Shown: positions 1 through 8,808 of the stretch, piece by piece
How positions within the stretch are numbered: position 1 is the first letter of the stretch
How the letters are laid out: each line of letters begins with the position of its first letter
DNA from: Branchiostoma floridae
Lineage: Eukaryota; Chordata; Leptocardii; Amphioxiformes; Branchiostomatidae
Length of the DNA: 64,000 bases
NCBI RefSeq assembly: GCF_000003815.2
Contig: NC_049991.1
Span: forward strand, 22,186,435-22,250,434
Direction: 5' to 3'
The notes under the pieces: model-generated
What the model was told of the DNA's origin: nothing
What the model saw: the letters and a program-made list of their open reading frames with translations, nothing else
Database searches by the model: none
Made by a program: the position numbers and the translations under genes

Positions 1-1696
1 CAAGAACAGCTTGTGCCGAACCTACCCTCCTTAGGCCATTATTAAACCCTACCTTTTGTTTAGGGAGAAGAGGATTTTTTTTTTGTCCTCAGGGGGGGAC
101 TTTACTCCGTGGGAACCGTTCGCACAATAGTGCCACGTTGACCCCCGGTTAGGAGGGGGGGGGGGCAGATCCCCCCTTTTCCGGGATCATTTTCTGCCGA
201 GTTCCCAGACAGTGCCCTTGGGGAGTACGGACCCCCCCCCCCCCCCCAGGCTTCCCTCAGAGCGTTACCATGGTTACGCTGTGAACCCGGGTGTGGAACT
301 GTGGTTATGTGGGGCTGTGAGTTCGGCAGGTACCTGTTTCACTGTCGCCTCGTCACCAGCTGACTACGAACTAACGTTACGTACGGGAAATTAAATAGCA
401 ATTTGTACTTATGATAGGAAGATGAAATAATCGATATAACGTTACTAAAATGCCCCCCACCCTTCTTCCTAGTGTGGTTTACTCACTGAGTACTTATCAT
501 AGCTGGACAATTTTACCATAAGGAAGGTAAAGTATGTCCTGATTACAAGTTCCGTGTTATGGGGGGGGGGGGGGTCTGAGTTGTAACGATAACTCTAGTA
601 AGTTTTCTATTCAAGAAGAAACATGAAAAGATACAAATGAAAGGACAGAGACGAAGTGCCGAGCTGAAGTTGTGACAAGTCATATTAACGCCACCACTTG
701 TACTATGAGAAAATATTTGACAAGACCATTAGGATTTGTAAATAAATACATTTACTATTCTAGTAAATGAATAAAATTACGTTTGGTCAGTCCAGGTGTG
801 TTCTCACACCATGATAGTACCGAACATACGGCAGCCACTTCACTTTACGAATAGAGCGTCATGTTTAACATGTCGGTGAAGGATAGACATGCAGGCAATA
901 CGATACACTCTGTAACGTTCAGTTACTCAAGCAGCTGGGTAGATTTTAGAAACGGTCTTGGAGAACAAGTTGTAACCACAAACAAATCGATGTGCAAATT
1001 AAGCGAAGACGGATTTCAGATTGTCCAATACAAACTAAAACAACAATAACATACGATAATAACATTGAAATCTTAATAAAAGCATAGCGTTTTCATCTTT
1101 GCCCAAATGAAAAAGTAACCTTCGTCATCGTTATTGATGTGCTCAGACTATATGACATGTTTCCATGCCCAGAATCATTTGGACAGCGTTGAGTCTACGC
1201 TACACTAACTGCAGTACAGCAGGGGGCTGGGAGGGGGCGTTGTCCCATTGTGGGCGTGTCGACCATATCTTGGACAACAACAATAACAAATGGTTCTCTT
1301 GGATAGAAAATAATACAGGTGAAGTTTACTTGCATTAGTTCACACCCGGAGGATAATTGCAAGTGCATGGTAGAAACATAGGAAACATACATTTGACAAT
1401 AGACAGTGGTTGACATTATTGTATTGTAAACAGAGACAACTTTAAAACTGAACTGAACTGTTGGCTCGGTCAAGATCAAAAACTGACTTGGCACTGGCTC
1501 CCTCTAGAGGAGTAGTGCAAAACTGCAGGGAGGAAGAGTGTACGTGTGTCAAAGGTGAAGTGTGAAACTTCAGCTGAGAGGGGATAGCGTAGCGCTCATC
1601 AGCTGTGTCTGTCTGTCCTCTGGCCGCTCTGCTCGCGCAGACAGGTGAGAGAACACCTGCACAGGTGGGGACACACACCTGAACGTCCCTGTACTG
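1..1696. other. Intergenic DNA, no gene recognised
   Basis: I see no exon with a recognisable product here. It contains homopolymer runs (G near 157-170, C near 231-247, G near 560-573), which are assembly-fragile. Open frames are short and have no similarity I recognise. Confidence 0.5.
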
Positions 1697-2192
1697 AAAC
1701 TTCCAAGCAGATGTATGGAAATGTGTCTGTATTTGTCTGACAATGTGTTTGTCTATGTCTGTGTGTGTGTGTGTGTGTCTGAGTGTTTGTGTGTGTGTGT
1801 GTGTGTTTGTCTATGTCTATGTGTGTTTGTGCGTGCGCGTGTGCATCCCTTTGTGTGTGTGAGTGTGTGTCTGTATTTCTGGATATTTTTGGGATAGCAT
1901 AACTTCAGAACCTCTGGATGGATTGTAATTATATGTGGGGAGATTTGTGGACGAAGGTCAAGGTCGATTTTGGATATCCTGGTGTGTGACCTTGGTACTG
2001 CAGCAAAACTACAGTTTTTCGTATCTCTTGTCCAGGAAATGCCACGATTTTTTGGCAATTTGTAGTTTATACTGGTGGTGTGTGTTGTTATTCTCAACAC
2101 AACAAAACACAACAAAACAAAACACCAGAAAAAAGATCAAAGAAGGCAGAAAACTACAAATATAGCCTGAGCCACACATCTGCTTGGAGTTT
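1697..2192. mobile_element. MITE-like element with CCAAGCAGATGT ends
   Basis: The left end reads AAACTTCCAAGCAGATGTAT. The reverse complement of the right end reads AAACTCCAAGCAGATGTGTG. These are terminal inverted repeats of about 20 bp with a few differences, bounding roughly 496 bp. The interior holds a GT-rich microsatellite and no transposase frame, so it would be non-autonomous. The same end motif recurs near 18.87, 19.93, 25.40, 36.62 and 38.04 kb. Superfamily not determined. Confidence 0.5.
1751..1885. repeat. GT-rich microsatellite
   Basis: Interrupted (GT)n with CT and AT variants inside the inverted-repeat element. Open frames over it are low-complexity artefacts (V-C-V-C on one strand, T-H-T-H on the other). 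Confidence 0.85.
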
Positions 2193-2259
2193 CCTGTGCT
2201 TGCCTGTCCACATGTGCTGTTGTCACCTTGTTTACTTCTGGTTGTTTGTTTATTTACAG

Positions 2260-2345
2260 GTGCTGTTACCATGGCAACCTTGCAGCGATATGCATGGTTT
2301 GTTATTGACCGATATTGTTGTTTATTTACAGGTGCTGTTACCATG
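2260..2345 (+). repeat. Short tandem duplication around the start codon of the rhodanese gene
   Basis: The phrase TTTATTTACAG followed by GTGCTGTTACCATGGCA occurs twice, about 73 bases apart. Each copy carries an acceptor-like AG and an ATG. The two ATGs (about 2271 and 2343) are in the same frame, so the longer start would add 24 residues. I chose the downstream ATG because a hydrophobic segment follows it directly. Confidence 0.6.
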
Positions 2346-5300
2346 GCAGCCATGCGACTGTACTATTTGTTGTTCCTTGCCGTCCTCCACCACAGACCCT
2401 CTTCAGGTGAGTAACTTCCCCATAAAATCAGTTTTTATTACTTTTCTATCAATGGTGTAAATATGCAGTACTGTGGTGAGCAGCTAGGTGGCACCACTGC
2501 ACAGGGAAGATTGCAGTGTCAGGGATAGTCTGTGTAACACAAACTCTGCTGTCTGGGGCTGCTATAAGCGAGATTTAATCAGTCTATGTCCAGGATGTCA
2601 TCACACAAATCATCAAGCAACAAAAACCTGTTTTCCTCAGCATAGACCCTTACAGAGGCTGACCTGTCCAATACGGACGTTAAGCCTTGGTCAGCTGTTT
2701 ATTGTGCTTTAGTGCACCTTGATTTTAAATTTCACCTCTAACCGTGTCCTTTCTCCCCCCACCCCCCAGGGGAGGGACCCCCACCCAGGGGGAGGATCCC
2801 CACCCAGGGGAGGGCCCCCCAGTGGCAGGACACAGACATGCCGTACGAGGAGCTGATAGCGAGGCTAGGCGAGGGGACCGTCCGTTTGTTTGACGTGAGG
2901 GAGCCGATAGAACTGGTGGAGGATGGGGAGATACCGGGCGCGGTGAATATACCACGTAAGTATGCTGTGAACATTCCACGTAAGTACGCTGTGAACATTC
3001 CACGTAAGTACGCTGTGAAACATTCCACGTAAGTACGCTGTGAACATTCCACGTAAGTACGCTGTGAACATTCCACGTAAGTACGCTGTGAACATTCCAC
3101 GTAAGTACGCTGTGAACATTCCACATGAGTATGCTGTGAACATTCCACGTAAGTATGCTGTGAACATTCCACGTAAGTACGCTGTGAACATTCCACATGA
3201 GTATGCTGTGAACATTCCACGTAAGTACGCTGTCAACATTCCACATGAGTATGCTGTGAACATTCCACGTAAGTACGCTGTGAACATTCCACGTAAGTAC
3301 GCTGTCAACATTCCACATGAGTATGCTGTGAACATTCCACGTAAGTACGCTGTGAACATTCCACGTGAGTACGCTGTCAACATTCCACATGAGTATGCTG
3401 TGAACATTCCACGTAAGTACGCTGTGAACATTCCACATGAGTATGCTGTCAACATTCCACATGAGTATGCTGTGAACATTCCACGTAAGTACGCTGTGAA
3501 CATTCCACGTGAGTACGCTGTCAACATTCCACATGAGTATGCTGTGAACATTCCACGTAAGTACGCTGTGAACATTCCACATGAGTATGCTGTGAACATT
3601 CCACGTAAGTACGCTGTGAACATTCCACATGAGTATGCTGTGAACATTCCACGTAAGTACGCTGTGAACATTCCACGTAAGTACGCTGTGAACATTCCAC
3701 GTAAGTACGCTGTGAACATACACCGTGAGTACGCTTTTGATATTCTGAGTGGGTACAATTTTAACATAAATGTAAATGTAAAATGGGTCTATGGGCGCTG
3801 TAAACATAAGATGTACTCCAGTAAGTCTTTTATAGTTTTTAAGGCAGCAGCGTCAGTGGGTTGTGTGCTTTTAAGGGCACAGTATTGGAAGAGGAAGCCC
3901 TTCCCTCTCCTCCCATCACCTTTTACCTCCTCAACTAAAGTCAGGTACCCATTTTTACACCTAGTGAGGAAAATCGTGTAAAGTGCCTTTTCCAAGAGCA
4001 CGAGATCGGTAGCACAACAGGATTTGAACCCAGGACCTCTGTCTCCTGGGCCACACACCCTGCAGTTACGCCACACGACCCCACCCTAACTGTGTAATGT
4101 GATCTCCGACTCCTGCAGTTGGGGATGTTGAGGAGGCGTTCCAGCTGCCCCCTAGAGAGTTCCGGGAGAAGTACAGCTGTGAGAAGCCGGGGAAGGATGA
4201 TGATGATGTGGTCACCAGCTGTCTGGCCGGCGTGCGGAGCTTCGACGCGCTCGAGACGCTACGGAAGCTCGGGTTTCACAAGTAAGACTTCAATCAATCA
4301 ATCAATCAATCAATCAATTAATCAATCAAACAAACAGTCAATCCATCCATCAATCAGTCATCAATGATCATGACAAAAGAATCCATCTGTGTTAATAAGA
4401 GTCAAATCTTTGACGGATCAACTCTAGTCTTTGTGACGTCAAGTCATGTAGATGGAACATGTGATTCATTGAGCAGTGGATCATAAGTGACAGTAAGTGA
4501 AAAGATGTTGTTTACATCAGGGCTTTACAACCATCCCTCAGCAGAGACGGGGGGCGCCACGGACTTCCTGGTGGGCTCCTGGAAAAGTCCCAGCTGATGT
4601 TTATGTTTGTGTTTATGTTTATGTTTATGTTTATGTTACAGAGTGAAGCACTACCCTGGTGGGTTCCTGGAAAAGTCTGAGATGTTGTTTATGTTGTTTA
4701 TGCTATAGAGTGAAACACTATCCCAGTGGGTTCCTGGAAGATTCTCAGCTGATGTTTATGCTGTTGTTTGTGTTTATGTTTATGTTGTTATTTATGTTTA
4801 TGTTACAGAGTGAAGCACTACCCTGGGAGGGGGAGTATTCCTGGAAAAGTGCCAGCTGATGTTTATGTTGTGGTTATGTTTATGTTACAGAGTGAAGCAC
4901 TATCCCGGTGGGTTCCTGTATAAGTCCCAGCTGATGTTTATGTTTATGTTTATGTTTATGTTACAGAGTGAAGCACTACCCTGGGGGGGGGGGGGTATTC
5001 CTGGAAAAGTGCCAGCTGATGTTTATGCCGTTGTTTATGTTTATGTTTATGTTACAGAGTGAAGCACTATCCTGGTGGATTCCTGGAAAAGTCTCAGCTT
5101 ATGTTTATGTTGTTGTTTTTGTTTATGTTTATGTTACAGAGTGAAACACTATCCCGGTGGGTTCCTGTATAAGTCCCAGCTGATGTTTATGTTATGTTTA
5201 AAAATTGTTTATGTTTATGTTACAGAGTGAAACACTACCCCGGTGGGTTCCTGGAATGGTCGGAGCGATGCGAACAGGAGTGGAAGGCGAAAGATGAAAC

Positions 5301-5433
5301 CAAGGACACCAAAAACTCCATAGAGACCCCCACACCCGTAGATAAAAAAGAAAGCGGGAACACAGAAAACCCCACAGCACCCCCCACCCCTCCCAACTCG
5401 ATACCTTCCCCACAAGACAAGACAGAATTGTGA
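2343..5433 (+). CDS. Rhodanese-domain protein (thiosulfate sulfurtransferase-like, TSTD1/TSTD3 type)
   Basis: Spliced gene with exons 2343-2406, 2770-2955, 4119-4281 and 5226-5433, and intron phases 1, 1 and 2 that all join in frame (206 codons plus stop). Exon 1 encodes a hydrophobic start (MRLYYLLFLAVL) that may be a signal peptide. A single rhodanese domain follows: the strand around R-L-F-D-V-R-E-P, then G-A-V-N-I-P joined to L-G-D-V-E-E-A-F, and the active-site loop T-S-C-L-A-G-V-R-S with the catalytic cysteine that carries persulfide in this family. The domain ends with H-Y-P-G-G-F-L-E-W, and a charged low-complexity tail runs to the stop. The start of exon 2 (2770) was picked because it alone among nearby AGs keeps phase with exon 1. 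Introns 2 and 3 contain arrays that copy their own splice sites. Substrate and compartment are not shown by the sequence. Confidence 0.82.
2941..3726 (+). repeat. 24-bp minisatellite made of repeated 5' splice donors (rhodanese intron 2)
   Basis: About 33 tandem copies of a 24-bp unit, GTAAGTACGCTGTGAACATT then CCAC. The first copy is the real exon 2 end and donor (CCAC|GTAAGT at 2955/2956). Roughly 20 units carry GTAAGT, about 3 carry GTGAGT and about 10 carry ATGAGT, which has lost the GT. The unit length is a multiple of three, so the first three units read on in frame as the octapeptide VNIPRKYA. One unit near 3015-3039 has an extra A and breaks the frame. Confidence 0.93.
3885..4085 (-). 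mobile_element. tRNA-derived SINE, minus strand
   Basis: On the minus strand it begins with a tRNA-like head having an A-box-like TGGCGTAACTGCAGG and a B box GGTTCAAATCC. A body follows with CTTGGAAAAGGCACTTTACA and GGTGTAAAAATGGGTACCTG. A second copy of the same family lies at 42935-43090. The body resembles the conserved Nin-DC SINE core as I remember it; that family name is not verified. Confidence 0.75.
4291..4325. repeat. (AATC)n microsatellite
   Basis: AATC/CAAT tetranucleotide run just inside rhodanese intron 3, extending with interruptions to about 4360. Confidence 0.9.
4585..5225 (+). repeat. Tandem array of repeated 3' splice acceptors (rhodanese intron 3)
   Basis: Seven imperfect copies, spaced about 65-100 bp, of a unit holding TTTATGTTACAG|AGTGAAGCACTAC, CCTGGTGGGTTCCTGG and then CAGCTGATGTTTATG. 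The eighth and last occurrence is the real acceptor and exon 4 start at 5226. Acceptor AGs of the extra copies lie near 4641, 4708, 4809, 4889, 4965, 5057 and 5140. Each copy carries about 30 bases of exon 4. Copies near 4815 and 4975 have G-runs inserted in the exon-derived part. Confidence 0.9.
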
Positions 5434-5520
5434 TGGCGTTAGACATTTTTAACAGATTTAAGGCCATTTGGATTTGATCAATGGATGACATTCTCACACG
5501 CATCAATTTTTGGCTGTTCC

Positions 5521-5526
5521 AATAAA
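5521..5526 (+). terminator. Poly(A) signal AATAAA of the rhodanese gene
   Basis: AATAAA about 90 bases past the stop codon at 5433, with a T-rich stretch after it. Position fits a short 3' UTR. Confidence 0.6.
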
Positions 5527-6094
5527 AGATGTTTATTAATTTCAACCGTACTGGATATCGTACAAATAGCTGCAAAATGAGCCAGAACTAACTATCTGAA
5601 CATTGACACTTACATGTACATTGTATGTGCACATGAATGCCGAATGTTTCAACCAGATAGTGAGTGAGTGAGTAGAATATGTGAAAGAACAAAAATGAAA
5701 GTCCATTATTCGGTACACCATACTCAGTGTGTTCAGTCATTTGTTCAACCTTCCTGACCATTTGATTTTATAATGAAGGTAATTCTTTTTTTTTGCCATT
5801 TTTTTTTATTTGCACCCTCGCGTAACCATTTTGGGGTTCCCAGAGGATGTCATCCACGTAATCAAATCGACATGGCCTAATCAATTATACTACTGCATGT
5901 ACACGTTGTAAATACTGTAACATCAAATTCATTTTTGTCTTTAAACAGCTGCAGTAATTGTACTTGTTGCACTTCGAAACGTGGAAATTATCGGGTTGTA
6001 AAGCAATGAGATTATTTGACCATCCATAAGGAGATTTAAAATTATAGCGAAATGAAGATCAGGAACATGGGTTCTTTGTTGTCGTTTTTTCTAG

Positions 6095-6240
6095 AATCAG
6101 CCCACTTCAAGGCAGGAATTGTTACTCTCCAATCAGAGGTTCGGCTCTGGCTTTTTTTGGGACGTTTTTACAAATGGGCGTTTTTATCAGCCTGTCTATT
6201 TTGTGCTGTTTTCTTTTTTGGCAGGAAGGCACAAATTTTG
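6095..6240. mobile_element. MITE fragment (CTCCAATCAGAGGTTCGGCT end)
   Basis: CTCCAATCAGAGGTTCGGCT followed by TTTATCAGCCTGTC and TTTTTTGGCAGG. It matches one half of the palindromic elements at 19.24-19.43 and 19.93-20.12 kb. The second half is missing or diverged. Confidence 0.45.
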
Positions 6241-6409
6241 TAATTGCTTGTTGGCAAAAATGTTACATGCAATATAGAAACTGAAAATATGTGCACCGCT
6301 CCAATCTATGTGTACAAACCTGCCTAATGTCGCTGGTGTAACACAAAGAACGGACAAACCAAGCACTTAGGCTTTCCATTTTTTTATCATCTGAAACTGT
6401 CACTTTGAC

Positions 6410-6509
6410 NNNNNNNNNNNNNNNNNNNNNNNNNNNNNNNNNNNNNNNNNNNNNNNNNNNNNNNNNNNNNNNNNNNNNNNNNNNNNNNNNNNNNNNNNNN
6501 NNNNNNNNN
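6410..6509. other. Assembly gap (100 N)
   Basis: Exactly 100 N, a common convention for a gap of unknown size. Confidence 0.98.
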
Positions 6510-8194
6510 GGACGTCTGCTTTCTAGGAACGTCTCAAGGCTCAGCCTGTCTTACAGAACATCAATTTCACTTTTAAACATCCTTCTCTCAAAAATAATTT
6601 CACATCTTGACCAACAAAAACGCGCCTGTGGCTGTGCCCAAACAGATAACTCGAGTCTCTGAGGGCCATAGCAAGTTTTAGTGGTTTGCATCACCCCAAA
6701 CATACAAACTCCTGTAGTCTGCAATGATGCAGTTTCTTCACCTGTAATATATTTGTCATTTCTTTTCAGTCTTTGACTGAGATAAGAACTAAAAACTTGC
6801 TGTAGCCTCCTTTTTTTTAGTCACATGACATTTTTCAGATAAAATTGACACAATACTGTTTGACCTGAAAACAGACGTTTCTAAACTGTTGGAGAGCTAG
6901 ATTCTTCACGATACAGAAAATATCACATCAAGTCATGAACCTTTATAAATAAATAACTTAAACTGTAACACAATACTCATCTATATACAACAAGTCAAAT
7001 ACTCCACTTAACTTTTAAATAAATAACACTTTATATATCAACATGGAGAAGTTTTCTGGAACAGAAAGTCAAAAACATAGAAACGTCTCTTAAAGAAACA
7101 AAGAACACATAGAGAAACAATATGGCAAGATTCGAACATCGTTACGCCACTGATTGGTCACTTAAGTCTGGTCCTTCAAAAACTGGTCTTTTTTCTGACT
7201 TTTGTTGAAACAGAACTAAGATAGCCCTATTGGTAGGGAGTTACATTTCTAAAAACATTTTCTAGATTTTCGTACAATCTTCCAAAAACTTTCGCAACAT
7301 GTAAGTCAACATCGTCGTACTTTACGTAACATTTATTTCAAACAAATGCACTGCTGCTCAGCCAATGAGAGGGCTTGTTACAACCTAAATGCTAACAGAT
7401 TGCAACCAACCAGAGGGCTCGGCACAACAATACACAAGCAAAGCAAACAAGAATGCCACCAAGAAAAGCTGAAGAATATCACATCAACTTGTTCCCGAAA
7501 CCAAAGCTGCCAAGGTCATTAAAGCAGAAACAAGGTCAGACAACGGACGACTCAAGCTAGAGTTTGTTAGTTTGTTGGTCTGTGCAAAAGTTCTAAGTAG
7601 CCCGCGGAAGTGACAGTATACGTTGCTATAGTAACAAAGCATCACAGATTGTCTCTAAACATACAAATATTTACAACAACAGCTCCTTACAGCAGAACAC
7701 TTAAGGAACTACCATGGGTTCCTTACAGAACTCAGTTCAGCTCCTTAGCTTTAGGACTGTTCCATCCAGTTTCCTGGGGGTGACATGGACATAAAATATA
7801 CTAATGGTCACATCTGTCCATGACACCCCCAATACAGAACCAGATGGAACAGTCCATATCATTATGCACAAATATACAATATATTTTCTCAGAAGAAAAA
7901 GTCTTCCTCAAATTGCATTTTTCTCTGCTTAGATCAATTATAGCTTTCTTAAGAGGTAGTGAAGCAGCCTTAACAGCTCGTGTCTTAAACATTTAAGACG
8001 TGTAAAATGCCGCATTACGAACACACATTGCATTATTACGTTGCAACACCAGCATTGACTTTGAACTTCAGCATGGCAACCTGTAGAGTCCTGGGGATGA
8101 ACATGGCACTTTGATTGCTTTCGTCTTTTTTGTGTCTGAGGGTTTATATGAGGGAGGGGGATGACTTTTGTAACAGGATGCTCTATTCCTGTAG

Positions 8195-8395
8195 TAAAGG
8201 CTCTTAGGGGGTACTCAACTGTTCTGAGGGGGTACTCTACTGTTCTGAGGGGGTATTCTACTGTTCTGAGGGGGTATTCTACTGTTCTGAGGGGGTATTC
8301 TACTGTTCTGAGGGGGTATTCTACTGTTCTGAGGGGGTACTCTACCGTTCTGAAGGGGGGTGCTCCACTGTTCTGGGGGGGGGTACATCTATCTA
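8195..8395. repeat. 21-bp minisatellite
   Basis: About nine copies of GGGGGTATTCTACTGTTCTG A, with TACTC/TATTC variants. Lies in the probable 3' UTR side of the minus-strand sialyltransferase gene. Confidence 0.9.
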
Positions 8396-8672
8396 CAGTG
8401 GGCTGGCTACCTCTACGATGTTGTCCTGAGTAAAGCTTGCACTGTTTGTGTCCAGCTCTGGGCAGGGGGCTGTTCCTCCCAACATTACAGCAGAACTAAC
8501 AACTTACAAAACACTTCTTCTGTTGAAGCTTCACAACTGCCCTGAACACACTAACGGATGAACACACCTTTCACAGATGCGGTCGGGTAGTTTTTATCCA
8601 TCGGGATAAAAAAAAAGCAGCTGTGCAGGATTGACACTTGGATTGTCAGCCCCTCCCTCCAACACTACTGAC

Positions 8673-8808
8673 TCTCCCCTGGTTCCCCACCCCTCCCCGT
8701 GTCGTCTGGATCCCCCCTACGCCCAGGTGGGTTGGTGGAAGGTGATGTTGTGTACATTAATGATTCTCCCCTGGTTCCCCACCCCTCCCCGTGTCGTCTG
8801 GACCTCCC
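8673..8808 (-). repeat. 92-bp tandem duplication of the sialyltransferase gene's last codons
   Basis: The block starting TCTCCCCTGGTTCCCCACCC at 8765 is repeated 92 bp away at 8673. On the minus strand the copy re-encodes the C terminus: H-N-I-T-F-H-Q-P-T-W-A and stop (8717-8719), against H-N-I-S-F-H-Q-P-T-W-V and stop (8809-8811) in the gene. The copy lies downstream of the genuine stop. Confidence 0.85.

Larger units (their letters stand above)
5527..8660. other. Intergenic DNA between two convergent genes, possibly holding the sialyltransferase 3' UTR
   Basis: AT-rich sequence with no recognisable exon. The part nearest 8.8 kb may be 3' UTR of the minus-strand sialyltransferase; TTTATT (AATAAA on the minus strand) occurs near 7329-7335. 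Contains an assembly gap and one solo MITE end. Confidence 0.5.

Noticed and set aside
2941-3726. Regular short direct repeats resembling a CRISPR array
   Set aside because: There are no unique spacers; units are contiguous and the host is an animal.
2725-3807. Minus-strand frames of 360 and 300 residues over the same array
   Set aside because: Shadows of the minisatellite; no splice or start context and no domain.
3040-3981. Long plus-strand frame of N-I-P-R-K-Y-A-V repeats, like a repeat protein
   Set aside because: It is the reading of the 24-bp donor minisatellite in an intron; the unit length of 24 keeps frames open on both strands.
6405-6662. Frame running through the 100-N gap
   Set aside because: Mostly unknown bases; no support.
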